The notes below the pieces were generated by a model. That model was not told the origin of the DNA, did not search any database, and saw nothing but the letters and a program-made list of their open reading frames with translations. 64,000 nt of DNA. Source: an uncultured Collinsella sp. (GTDB lineage: Bacteria; Actinomycetota; Coriobacteriia; Coriobacteriales; Coriobacteriaceae). The first letter of the stretch is position 1. Every line of letters starts with the position of its first letter. Where the stretch lies: the NCBI GenBank assembly GCA_900544135.1, contig UQTU01000002.1, positions 124,001 to 188,000 on the forward strand. The letters run 5' to 3'. Positions 51,101 to 58,311 of the stretch are shown piece by piece. The position numbers and the translations under genes are program-made.

Positions 51101-51500
51101 CTACACGGTGAAGGAGGTCGAGCCTACCACCGGTGCCATCGACAAGCTCCGCTACTCCAAGGCCGAGTACCAGGTTGCCGTCACGGTGAAGGCTGAGCTG
51201 AATGGGGCCGGCAAGTACACCGGCCTCATCACCTCCACCACGGTCACCCAGATGAAGGACGACATGGGCAACGCCCTGGGCGAGAACGGGCGGGGCATCG
51301 AAGTCCCATCCGCCGGCGCGGGCCCAACCGCCATTCCCGCCTCCACCTTCACCAACACCTACTCCACCACTCTGCCTCTTTCCGGTATGTCGGGCGTCAC
51401 TCCGACATACCTTGCCGGCGCGGCGGTGCTTTGCGCTGCTGCGGCCTGGATGCACATTCGTCGCAAGGCGAGTGCGAAGGGAGGCGAGCGTCGTGAATAA
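48183..51500 (+). CDS. LPxTG-anchored pilin/adhesin, probable tip subunit
   Basis: A 1105-residue surface protein. A long signal peptide (hydrophobic VLAGVLCGASVLSLVLSLVM, about residues 19-38) precedes a Ser/Glu-rich spacer and an adhesin-like region to about 600. Cna-B/SpaA folds follow (TVSWTKVGEGDTKHTPLAGSEW at 750-880, ending PGTYTLVETQAPFGYE), then a Spy0128-type isopeptide domain near 880-1050 (YTYTVKEVEP, LRYSKAEYQVAVTV). The sorting signal is LPLSG near 1063, with Ser in place of Thr, plus a hydrophobic helix and Arg/Lys tail. It is by far the largest pilin and first in the operon, as tip adhesins are. GGGGAGGAG precedes the ATG. Confidence 0.88.
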   Translation: MKANSDKSKQSNKATRRVLAGVLCGASVLSLVLSLVMPPISQAIANDAQTVSTEETVMGGGSSSESAAVDNTSEDAENQNSDETNGGEAGSSNSAEQAQSANAASARATATVEKGIYVPTSIGIGTNIDVSTPDPGVATYVGRDMYIGGKPSDTSNLDARNAPTGSYAAEAEGLTLVRGKLAMNPVKESWPYQSIGAGFRFGTVGFGSQFRPVAGSTVLAVAGIKSAITKMSVGYSGDSPETTTVGAWKKGAWVGRQKSSEGATPSGFAYTAQIAGPITYWRDNNERQSVVTTQGNWYEGKNSQESNLFNQTVDLTNVNNNDYSSYNGEDGYLSKLSKQLNSFANTGTLEVGFASNHNNYVINKYDKTDCNYGLVFDESYKTIYSDCADTSLNGKQFKNSERLITFKGDNTSMQQVFTIDASQLSNTYNNEYYRGVDFAFEGIPKGASVVVNVTGSSNIEFHNGWRFWWNGTEISRGYETQYSGKELGEAYATASQSIMWNFVDTQSLTIRGGIAGENRADWGYGGTATGAKWTDDDPAAAMIGSILVPNGSFDDHVTTNGRVYVGVDFSMNSPKVAAAFGEGNSASVIDMDQERHNFPWSGSYTPDGSAVAWSKVDSANGNTSLPGSSWAIYGSVENAVAGKDAIVTVTDGGANDYASGDGKLQFNYLNQKANIGNSNDTNYFTYYIKEETAPAGYQKSDTIYYATMNNTGEKPNYVQGYVDENGKNVPFENNPTGAIPNTKIITGTVSWTKVGEGDTKHTPLAGSEWKLTKTNDADGAAVNQSWTVRDQVSDQSTSSDTTWVDTDTAPGKFKLEGLLPGTYTLVETQAPFGYELNKNTYKFTVDSTNGSITWKENKQPSIDSGTTYISDKCSATSVKIPVTKSVRNTDWPKDADDNYVPFEFSIVATGDYAAEAPMPEAPEAPKISVAPKAKETDAAKLNNITATFGAMTFNKSHLSDAPGEVGDYARTYTYTVKEVEPTTGAIDKLRYSKAEYQVAVTVKAELNGAGKYTGLITSTTVTQMKDDMGNALGENGRGIEVPSAGAGPTAIPASTFTNTYSTTLPLSGMSGVTPTYLAGAAVLCAAAAWMHIRRKASAKGGERRE

Positions 51501-53163
51501 GAAAGTTTGCTCCTTCCCGATCTTGTTTGCGCTGCTTGCCCTCCTGATCGGCACCTGCGCGGTTGTGTTCCCCGCATCCGCGCAGGCCGCGCCGAGCGCG
51601 ACCGGATCCATCACGGTGAGCGGCACCGTGGCGCGCAGCTACGATGCCTACCAGATCTTCAGCGCCAACGTTATCGACGACAGTGGCGACGCCAAGATCG
51701 CCACCGACCTTGCCTGGGCAAGCGACGCCGTGCGCGATGCCGTGTTGCCCGTGCTGCACAGCGCCGGTATGCCCAATTCCCAGACCACCGCGCAGGAAGC
51801 TGCCGAGTGGCTCAACACCGATTCCCACCTTACGAGCGCGCTGAGCGCACAGCTCGCTCGTTCCCTCCAGAGCTCTGACGCCGAGCTCGTGGCCCTTAAC
51901 GCGGGCACGACGGCCGAGCTGCCCTGCGGCTACTGGCTCATCGTCGCTAAGGACGACGCCATCGCCCAGGGCGAGGCCGGCACCGCGCCGATCATGGCCC
52001 TGGTCGGCGGCAGCGCCGTCACCGTCAAGCCCAAGGCGGCGACCCCCAAGGTGGCCAAGCACGTGCTGGAGGACGGCACCGCCGCCTGGCAGAAGGCCGC
52101 CGACGCCACGGTCGCCGACGACCTGTACTGGCGCCTCTCGGCCACGGTCCCGGCGGGCCTCACGGCCTACGACACCTATACGGTGCAGTTCGTCGACACC
52201 ATGAGCGCGGGGCTCGACCCCTCCAAGGTCGCCGCGAGCATGCATGTGTACGTGGCAGCGGGCGCGGACGGCGGCTTTGACGCGGTCTCAGCCGGCAAGG
52301 ACGGCCGCGCCGGCACCGAGCCCGCGAAGGGTTGGACCGACATCACGGCCCAGTGCGCCACCAAGGCAGCGGCGGACGGCAAGACCTTCACCGTGCGCAC
52401 CGGCGACCTCATCGCCGCGCTCGGCGGGGCCGACGCCTTTACCGCGGGTGCCCGCGTGGTCGCCGTGTACAACGCGCCGCTCAACAGCGCATGCAACCAT
52501 GGCATCGCGAAGGGCAACCCCAACGAGGTGTACCTGCGCTACCCGCGCTCTCCCTTTGCCGACCAGTCCGGCGATGCCGGCTTCACCCGCACGCCGAGCG
52601 ACGATGCGTGCGCCTACACCTGGGATCTCGCACTCACCAAGCGTGGCAGCGACGGCGACAAGCCGCTTGCCGGGGCGGTCCTGAGCATCGCCGACGACCG
52701 CGGTCGTACGCTAGCGGCCGACGGCACGTGGGATGCGGAGGGCAAGGCCACCGTCACCACGGGCGAGGACGGCCGCGTGACCGTTTCGGGCGTGGACTCG
52801 GGCAAGCTGGAGGTCCGCGAGCTCAAGGCGCCCAAGGGCTACACCGCCTTTGAGGGCGCGCGCTCCGTGACGGTCAAGGCCGAGGGCCTGGACGTCGACC
52901 AGGTGGCCGCCGCCAAGCCCAAATTCACCGTCACGGCCGAGTCGCCCCTGCGCGCCGACAGCGCGGACGGGTCGACGGGCAGCCTGGAGGCGTCGCTCAT
53001 CAACACGCCCACCGGCACACCCCCTAGCACTACCACCGGAGGCTTTATGCCCTCGACTGGCGATATGGCAATGTACGCCGCGGCCGCCGCAGCGGTCGCC
53101 GGAGCCGCGCTCATCGTGGCCGCGCTCCTGGTCAAGCGGGGAGGTGGCAGCCATAAAGAGTAG
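51493..53163 (+). CDS. Pilin subunit with isopeptide-forming D2 domain, MPSTG sorting signal
   Basis: A 556-residue secreted pilin. The GTG start at 51493 overlaps the previous stop by eight bases (GTGAATAA) behind GGAGGC, so translation is coupled. A signal peptide (FPILFALLALLIGTCAVVFP) is followed by SITVSGTVARSYDAYQIF, a pilin N-domain, the D2-type domain (TPKVAKHVLEDG, then YTVQFVDTMSAGLDPS), and a Cna-B domain (SVAATATSRLP-free frame; LALTKRGSDGDKPLAGAVLSI to VRELKAPKGYTAF). The sorting signal is MPSTG near 519-523 with a TM helix and KRGGG tail. It may be the base or an ancillary subunit. It has higher GC than the first pilin. Confidence 0.87.
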   Translation: MNKKVCSFPILFALLALLIGTCAVVFPASAQAAPSATGSITVSGTVARSYDAYQIFSANVIDDSGDAKIATDLAWASDAVRDAVLPVLHSAGMPNSQTTAQEAAEWLNTDSHLTSALSAQLARSLQSSDAELVALNAGTTAELPCGYWLIVAKDDAIAQGEAGTAPIMALVGGSAVTVKPKAATPKVAKHVLEDGTAAWQKAADATVADDLYWRLSATVPAGLTAYDTYTVQFVDTMSAGLDPSKVAASMHVYVAAGADGGFDAVSAGKDGRAGTEPAKGWTDITAQCATKAAADGKTFTVRTGDLIAALGGADAFTAGARVVAVYNAPLNSACNHGIAKGNPNEVYLRYPRSPFADQSGDAGFTRTPSDDACAYTWDLALTKRGSDGDKPLAGAVLSIADDRGRTLAADGTWDAEGKATVTTGEDGRVTVSGVDSGKLEVRELKAPKGYTAFEGARSVTVKAEGLDVDQVAAAKPKFTVTAESPLRADSADGSTGSLEASLINTPTGTPPSTTTGGFMPSTGDMAMYAAAAAAVAGAALIVAALLVKRGGGSHKE

Positions 53164-53271
53164 CTGGCAGCCCCACAGAGAGCGGGGCGAGACGTAGCGA
53201 AGTAGATGCTAAGACACAGACAGATGATGACCGATCGAATGGGAATCAAGCAGAAAGCAGAGGAAAAGAAG

Positions 53272-54984
53272 ATGAGCATGAGCAAGAACATCGCACGCCT
53301 GGCAGTAACCGCCGGCCTCACAGCAGCGCTGAGCTTCGGCGGAGTCATGGCCCCGGTGACCATGGCGTTTGCTGCGGAGGGTGCTGCGACTGCGAATGGC
53401 TCGGTGACCATCACGAACGTTAAGGGCAACACTACCGAGTTCGAGGGCTATCAGATCTTTAAGGCCGATGTTGACGGTGGGAAAGTCAGCAACATCGCGT
53501 GGGTAAACACAGAGGTGCAGAATGCTGTCGAGGGCGTCATCAACGCAGAGGACAAGTCCTATACGGGAACGACCGCCCAGGACGCCGCGGACTGGATCAC
53601 GAATGAGGTAAAGGGAACCGATGCTACGACCTGCGTGGCGCCTGATTCCGCTGCGTACAAGATTGCTGACGCCGTAGACGGTCTTGCCACACGCGCTACT
53701 ACGAACAACAAAACCGTTTCCGGTCTTGAGCACGGTTACTGGCTCTTTGTGACCAAAGCTGACACCATCGGAGAGGGCGAGGCAGGCACGTCCCCCATCT
53801 TCACTGTCGTGGGTGACACACCCGTTAAAGTAACCGAGAAAACGGGAATCCCCACCGTCGAGAAGAAGATCGTGAGCGATGCCGATAACAAAGAGTGCGA
53901 TGCCGCCGACTCCCAAATCGGCCAGGACGTGACGTACAACCTCTACGGCACCGTCGCCGAGAACTTCGACAAGTACAACACATATTACTATCAGTTCTCC
54001 GACCAGATCTCCAAGGGCCTGACGCTGCAGGGCGCCGCCAAGGTCTACCTGTATGCGAACAAGGATGCCGCGAAGGCCGATCTCAATCACGCGAAGGTCA
54101 CGGATATCACCAATTATTTCACGCCGTCGACCGCCAAGGCTGCCGCCGATGGCAGCAAGACGACGACGTGGACCTGCGATAACCTGAAGAACGTCGCTGG
54201 CGTCACCAAGGACTCCTGCATCGTCGTTTCCTATACTGCACGGATTAATGATAGTGCCGTTGTTGGCTTGAATAACAGCAAAGAGGGCAACCTCAACACC
54301 GTAACGCTTCACTACTCCAACAACCCTATGACTTCGACACGAGGTCAGACCGTCCCTGACACGGTCAAGGACTATACCTACGGTCTCAAGATCAACAAGG
54401 TCGATTTGGGTACCGAGAAGGCACTTGAAAATGCCCAGTTCACCATTACGACCCAAGGAGACGAGAGTAGCAAAGACGGTAAATATGTCAAGAATGACGG
54501 CACATTGAGTGACACCGAGGTTGTTCTTTCAACGAACAGGCAGGGCGTCATTACGCTTACCGGTCTCGATGCCGGTGTCTACACCGTCAAGGAGACTTCT
54601 GCCCCCTCTGGTTACACTGCGGTCGACCCCTTCACCTTCGAGATCAAGCCGACCATGACCGCCGATGATCCGGGTGCCGGCCTTACTGGGCTCGCTGGCA
54701 CGCTTGATCCTAAGAACCAGGGCGACAAGATTATCGCCGGTCTCAACGATACAAGTGCCGGAAAGGTTGGCGATAACAAGCTTGATTTCAAAGAAGGCAC
54801 CCTTATTAACACCGATGATGGCACCTTCAACATCACCGTTGGTGATACCAAGCAGGTTGGCCTTCCCCTCACCGGCCTCAACGGTGTGACCTTCACTTGG
54901 ATCGCTGGTGGCGCGGTGCTGTGCATCGGTGTGGCGCACCTCATCCGCAGCCGTAAGCAGGCTGAGGAGTCCGAGCAGGAGTAG
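53272..54984 (+). CDS. Major pilin (SpaA-like backbone), LPLTG sorting signal
   Basis: A 570-residue secreted pilin. A signal peptide (LAVTAGLTAALSFGGVMAPV) ends near AFAAEG. The N-domain (EFEGYQIFKADVDGGK), D2-type isopeptide domain (GIPTVEKKIVSDAD, then YYYQFSDQISKGLTLQ), and a Cna-B domain (YGLKINKVDLGTEKALENAQF to VKETSAPSGYTAVDPF) follow in the same order as the second pilin, so the two are paralogues. The sorting signal is a canonical LPLTG near 532-536 plus membrane helix. It is most likely the polymerised backbone. ATG 53272 is chosen with AGAGGAAAAG upstream. A strong terminator follows. Confidence 0.9.
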   Translation: MSMSKNIARLAVTAGLTAALSFGGVMAPVTMAFAAEGAATANGSVTITNVKGNTTEFEGYQIFKADVDGGKVSNIAWVNTEVQNAVEGVINAEDKSYTGTTAQDAADWITNEVKGTDATTCVAPDSAAYKIADAVDGLATRATTNNKTVSGLEHGYWLFVTKADTIGEGEAGTSPIFTVVGDTPVKVTEKTGIPTVEKKIVSDADNKECDAADSQIGQDVTYNLYGTVAENFDKYNTYYYQFSDQISKGLTLQGAAKVYLYANKDAAKADLNHAKVTDITNYFTPSTAKAAADGSKTTTWTCDNLKNVAGVTKDSCIVVSYTARINDSAVVGLNNSKEGNLNTVTLHYSNNPMTSTRGQTVPDTVKDYTYGLKINKVDLGTEKALENAQFTITTQGDESSKDGKYVKNDGTLSDTEVVLSTNRQGVITLTGLDAGVYTVKETSAPSGYTAVDPFTFEIKPTMTADDPGAGLTGLAGTLDPKNQGDKIIAGLNDTSAGKVGDNKLDFKEGTLINTDDGTFNITVGDTKQVGLPLTGLNGVTFTWIAGGAVLCIGVAHLIRSRKQAEESEQE

Positions 54985-55084
54985 CGCTCACTCACCCATC
55001 CCTTTGGCAGGTGGGATGTGATGGCCATGAGACTTGCGGACACTTTTCTCGTCCATCCACGTTCTTGCTTCGCCATTTTCTTTT

Positions 55085-55123
55085 CGGGGCAGACTCCGCG
55101 CTGGAGTCTGCCCCGTTTTTTGG
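55085..55123 (+). terminator. Rho-independent terminator of the pilin operon
   Basis: CGGGGCAGACTCC and GGAGTCTGCCCCG form a perfect 13-bp stem with a 5-base loop and a T run. Confidence 0.92.
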
Positions 55124-55159
55124 GATAACGCAGCCAGCCTCTACCGTCCGATGCGGGTA

Positions 55160-55411
55160 CGTTCGTCATCGCGTTTCTTGACTCGTATGAGGTTCGGTTT
55201 AAGGTCCGTAGGCGCACGCGCGGTGCGGACGGTAGAAGGCATTTGCGCCGCGCGTGCAAATTAAAATGCCCGGGGTTAGAGGCCCGGGCATTTAACAAAA
55301 CCAGAAAACTAGGCCGCCCGCGCTCTCGTATATTTACGCGGGGTGCATCGTTTTCTATTGACATAGTATCCCGAATCGCCCAGCCGATCCGGGACATTTT
55401 GAAAACGCAAA
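55160..55411 (+). repeat. 250-bp direct repeat, copy 1 (remnant of the small peptide gene)
   Basis: Almost identical to 55640-55894. It contains the last 35 codons of the small peptide gene without its start, then a terminator-like hairpin (55265-55292), and a second hairpin (about 55370-55400). The coding part lacks a start and is altered at the end (reads ..RRACK instead of ..RRNKRK), so it is a dead 3' copy. Confidence 0.92.
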
Positions 55412-55476
55412 CACGTCGGGCAAACCCGGACAATGCGGCCAGGCTCCGCCGGACGAGGAACCGTGTTTGTGACTAT

Positions 55477-55490
55477 CGAACAAATGTTTG
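55477..55490. promoter_or_regulatory. LexA-box-like site upstream of the small peptide gene
   Basis: CGAAC-AAAT-GTTTG matches the Gram-positive SOS consensus CGAACRNRYGTTYG/C at nearly all positions. It is about 105 bases before the start of the 50-residue peptide. No clear -10/-35 pair can be matched to it. Confidence 0.45.
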
Positions 55491-55593
55491 TCAAAATCGC
55501 GTTTACCAGCTGTGGGTGCATGCATTCGCAGTAAAATGGCCTTGCGACGCATCCCGTGCGCGGGCGGCCGACGACTCGATCGGAGGTCACCAT

Positions 55594-55746
55594 ATGCTGA
55601 AATTCCTTAACGCGCTCGCCGCCCTCGCGGCGGTGGGCTCGTTCGTCATCGCGTTTCTTGACTCGTATGAAGTTCGGTTTAAGGTCCGTAGGCGCACGCG
55701 CGGTGCGGACGGTAGAAGGCATTTGCGCCGCAACAAGCGCAAATAA
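55594..55746 (+). CDS. Small single-TM basic peptide (50 residues), possible type I toxin-like
   Basis: MLKFLNALAALAAVGSFVIA starts a hydrophobic segment (residues 4-22), then LDSYEVRFKV and a strongly basic tail (12 Arg/Lys in the last 20 residues). A strong GGAGGT site is at the right distance from the ATG. The 3' half and the downstream hairpins are duplicated at 55160-55411. Short hydrophobic peptide, basic tail, long direct repeats and an SOS-like box are all traits of SOS-controlled type I toxins such as TisB or Ldr, but there is no sequence similarity that I recognise. The function is unknown. Confidence 0.6.
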   Translation: MLKFLNALAALAAVGSFVIAFLDSYEVRFKVRRRTRGADGRRHLRRNKRK

Positions 55747-55894
55747 GAATGCCCGGGGTTCGGAGCCCGGGCATTTAACTAAAGCTGAAAACTAGGCCGC
55801 CCGCGCTCTCATACACTTACGCGGGGTGCGTCGTTTTCTATTGACATTGTATCCCGAATCGCCCCGCCGATTCGGGACATTTTGAAAACGCAAA
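55640..55894 (+). repeat. 250-bp direct repeat, copy 2
   Basis: Begins inside the small peptide gene (codon 16) and runs through its stop, a hairpin AATGCCCGGG / CCCGGGCATT (about 55748-55776), a conserved stretch with TTGACA, and a perfect 10-bp hairpin TCCCGAATCG / CGATTCGGGA (55852-55877). It differs from copy 1 by scattered substitutions and small indels. Confidence 0.92.
55745..55839 (-). ncRNA. Hypothetical antisense RNA ending at the shared hairpin of the peptide gene
   Basis: On the minus strand, TACAAT (55846-55851) could serve as a -10 box, and the hairpin 55748-55776 is symmetrical enough to end transcripts from both sides. This would give a roughly 95-base RNA convergent with the peptide mRNA. 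No -35 match is present, so this is a hypothesis only. Confidence 0.2.
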
Positions 55895-55912
55895 TATGGG
55901 CTTAGGCGCGAA

Positions 55913-55964
55913 CGGAATCTCGTTAATTCCGAAAATTATGTATAATTCCAATATAAACTGGAAT
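55913..55964. promoter_or_regulatory. Promoter with two inverted-repeat operators before the AbiEi-like gene
   Basis: CGGAAT-N7-ATTCCG (55913-55931) and ATTCCA-N8-TGGAAT (55945-55964) flank and overlap a perfect TATAAT (55941-55946). The core GGAAT half-site occurs in all four arms. Antitoxins of the AbiEi type are known to repress their own operons through inverted repeats. Confidence 0.65.
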
Positions 55965-55976
55965 CGAACGAAAATA

Positions 55977-56945
55977 ATGGAAATGAACGAAGCGCTAATC
56001 TACTTACAAGAAGCACTAGGCCTCTCCGCCAAGGCCAGAACTTGGCCTGGATCCGCACGCTTGCCGCTGTATCTGCGGGCGATTGAGGTCCGCGCTGTTG
56101 ACGCAAACGGTTTTTCGTTTTTGCTTGCAAGTTTGCCTACTGGCGTCGGGCTTCCCGAGGCTAAGAGGGTCTATAGTCAGCTAGCCTTGCGTGCGGAGAC
56201 TCCTGTTGTCGTTTCGTTTCCTGATGCCGATGCACGTCAGCGCAAAGCATTGGTCGCACAAGGGATTCCGTTTGTTTGCCCCGGCAGACAGGCTTTTCTT
56301 CCATTTATGGGCACGGCCTGTACGGAGAGGGGCAGTGTCCGGTTTCGCAATCACGCGACCAAGATGTCACCCAACGCGCAGGCTGCCGCAATCTGGGGAG
56401 CAGCCCAGGAGCCATATCGTCCCTATGACCTTTGTCGTGCGCTTGGGATCTCGGCAAGCCGCGCGAGTGAGGCCATAACCGAGCTTGTTGACAGGGGGCT
56501 CGCGAGACGCGAGCGTCGCGAGCGACGTGTCTTCGTGTTCCCTGTTGCCGTTGATCTTCTGCTCAGTGAGCACATGGCAGAGCTCTCCTCGCCTGTCTCG
56601 AAGGTCTTTTTTGCAAGGAAGACCCCGCAGATCGACTATCTTGTTGACGCCGGGGAGACGGCGCTCGCTGAGCGTTCGATGCTCGCTGCGCCGGGCATGG
56701 AACAAAAGGCCGTCTTAAGGAGTGCATGGCGTCAACTGAGCGACCTCGAAGTCGCAGACGGGGAGTTGCCGGATAACGAAACGGCGATGATCCAAGTGTG
56801 GCGCTACGCGCCCGTGTTTGCCGACTCCTCCCGTGTCGACAACATTTCGCTTGCGCTATCTTTGGCGGCAATCGACGATGAGCGAATTCAGCTCGAAGTC
56901 GATCGCATGTTTGGAAAGGAATATCCATGGCAAGAAGCGCTGTAG
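55977..56945 (+). CDS. AbiEi-like/MarR-type winged-helix antitoxin-like protein, apparently without partner
   Basis: A 322-residue protein if started at ATG 55977, just after the promoter; an open frame extends back to 55896, through the operators, and is not used. The middle has a winged helix-turn-helix (YDLCRALGISASRASEAITELVDRGLARRERRERRVFVF split over about residues 163-200), and the end has an all-helical part ending KEYPWQEAL. The layout fits an AbiEi-type antitoxin/regulator whose toxin gene usually overlaps the stop. Here a partner starts (56927) but stops after nine codons. It lies between the pilins and the sortase. The family assignment is tentative. Confidence 0.6.
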   Translation: MEMNEALIYLQEALGLSAKARTWPGSARLPLYLRAIEVRAVDANGFSFLLASLPTGVGLPEAKRVYSQLALRAETPVVVSFPDADARQRKALVAQGIPFVCPGRQAFLPFMGTACTERGSVRFRNHATKMSPNAQAAAIWGAAQEPYRPYDLCRALGISASRASEAITELVDRGLARRERRERRVFVFPVAVDLLLSEHMAELSSPVSKVFFARKTPQIDYLVDAGETALAERSMLAAPGMEQKAVLRSAWRQLSDLEVADGELPDNETAMIQVWRYAPVFADSSRVDNISLALSLAAIDDERIQLEVDRMFGKEYPWQEAL

Positions 56946-56956
56946 AGGGTTTCTAA
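56927..56956 (+). pseudogene. Nine-codon remnant of an overlapping downstream partner gene
   Basis: ATG 56927 lies inside the 3' end of the AbiEi-like gene behind a well-placed AAAGGA, encodes MARSAVEGF, and meets TAA at 56954-56956. The overlap and ribosome site look like the start of a coupled toxin gene that has been lost by deletion or disrupted. Confidence 0.45.
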
Positions 56957-57067
56957 GAATTCGAACCGTAGGCGGCGTTTCGGTCCTAGCTGCGTTGCCA
57001 GGCGTTTGAGCTCGCTAATCGGCTATTATTTGTTTAGACAACTTGAGTTGTAGAGGAGTGACCGGCG

Positions 57068-58006
57068 ATGGTGCAGGGCGCCAAACATATGAAGAGCAAT
57101 AACGCCGCGGCCAACGGCGGCTCAAGCCCTCAGCCCAAGCCTCAACCAAAGCCCAAGCGCCGCCGCAAGCGACTGCCGCGCTGGGCCGACCGGCTCATCA
57201 CCATCGTCATCATCCTTATTGGCGTGGGCCTTATGACTTGGCCGTGGATCTTGGACCGGCTCGAGGCCTCGGGCGTGTTCAACCAGATCAGCACCGTGTC
57301 CAGCACCGTGGACGCGCTATCTGCCGAGGAGCGCGAGCGCATCCTGCTCCAAGCGCGCTCCTTTAACGAGCAGCTGGCGGGCGAGGCCACCGAGCTTCCC
57401 GCTGACCAGATCGAGCCCTATGCTCAGCAGCTTATCTTTGACCGCGACCCCATGATGAGCTGGGTCGAGATTCCCTCCATCGACGTGAGTATGCCCATCT
57501 ACCACGGCACGAGCGAAGAAGTCCTTATGGCGGGCGTCGGCCACCTGGAGGGCACGAGCCTGCCGGTGGGCGGCACCTCGACGCATTGCGTGCTCACCGC
57601 GCACTCGGGCATGCGCAACCTGAGCATGTTCGACGATATCCACTCGCTGGAGCCCGGCGACCTGGTGCTGCTGCACACCATGAACAAGACGCTCGCCTAC
57701 AAGATGGTGGACTCCGAGGTGGTGCTGCCCGAGGAGATGGAGTCGCTGACCATCGAGCCCGGCGCCGACAAGGTGACGCTCGTCACCTGCACGCCCTACG
57801 GCGTGAACGACCATCGCCTGCTGGTGCATTGCGTGCGCACCAAGTACAACAAGAAGGACGTCGACAAACAAAAGTCGCTGGCCGGTCGTCACTGGGGCAA
57901 GCGCGAGTTTGCCGTGCTCATCGTGGTCGTAGCCATTGTGCTGTTGCTGCTGGACATCGTGATCCACGCGGTTCGCAAGCGCCGCAAGGCCAAGGCCTCG
58001 GCATAA
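57068..58006 (+). CDS. Class C (pilus) sortase
   Basis: Membrane transpeptidase that polymerises pilins and can attach them to the cell wall; 312 residues. A basic Pro/Lys-rich N-terminus precedes a TM helix (about residues 42-60). The lid of class C enzymes is visible as FDRDPMMSWVEIP (near 120-132). The catalytic set is complete: His179 in LTAHSG, Cys241 in LVTCTPYG and Arg250 in NDHRLLV. A second C-terminal TM helix and RKRRK tail are typical of class C. GAGGAG precedes the ATG. It is separated from the pilins by the duplicated segment and AbiEi-like gene, and has its own TATTAT -10-like box near 57024. Confidence 0.92.
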   Translation: MVQGAKHMKSNNAAANGGSSPQPKPQPKPKRRRKRLPRWADRLITIVIILIGVGLMTWPWILDRLEASGVFNQISTVSSTVDALSAEERERILLQARSFNEQLAGEATELPADQIEPYAQQLIFDRDPMMSWVEIPSIDVSMPIYHGTSEEVLMAGVGHLEGTSLPVGGTSTHCVLTAHSGMRNLSMFDDIHSLEPGDLVLLHTMNKTLAYKMVDSEVVLPEEMESLTIEPGADKVTLVTCTPYGVNDHRLLVHCVRTKYNKKDVDKQKSLAGRHWGKREFAVLIVVVAIVLLLLDIVIHAVRKRRKAKASA

Positions 58007-58020
58007 GACATCGTTCAGAA

Positions 58021-58053
58021 CCACCACAATGGGGACAGGTACCTTTGTGGTGG
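58021..58053. repeat. REP-like hairpin CCACCACAATGG, copy 5
   Basis: CCACCACAATGG and CCTTTGTGGTGG around GGACAGGTA, after the sortase stop and just before palindrome copy 4. Confidence 0.78.
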
Positions 58054-58065
58054 TCGGGGGCTTCC

Positions 58066-58130
58066 AAACCATCACAACATTCGATGAAAATCGCGATTAT
58101 GACGAAAAGCGTCGAATGTTGTGATGGTTA
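58066..58130 (-). repeat. 65-bp palindrome, copy 4
   Basis: Arms AAACCATCACAACATTCGA and its complement (one end mismatch) with a 27-base loop nearly identical to copy 3, in the same inverted orientation relative to copies 1 and 2. It sits between the sortase and gatC. Confidence 0.92.
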
Positions 58131-58311
58131 TCGTTGCGGGCGAGACGGTTTTCGCTATGGGCGGTGCGGTTTTGCTGCAGAACCGCCAGCCCGCCGCCTG
58201 CCAGCCCGCCGCCCACGTTACGTTTTCGCTGCATTTGGGTAAAGCGCCTGCTCCAAGCGGCGTTGCCTTGTATACTAGAGCGGTTTATCTGTTATGCGGA
58301 AGGGAGCGCCT

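Noticed and set aside
55896..55976. An upstream extension of the AbiEi-like gene to an ATG at 55896
   Set aside because: The extension would be translated from DNA that holds the -10 box and both operators, and it has no ribosome site; the start at 55977 is more likely.
41296..58130. The four identical-arm palindromes as a CRISPR-like array
   Set aside because: Copies are kilobases apart, in both orientations, with conserved rather than variable loops; there is no regular spacing and no cas gene.
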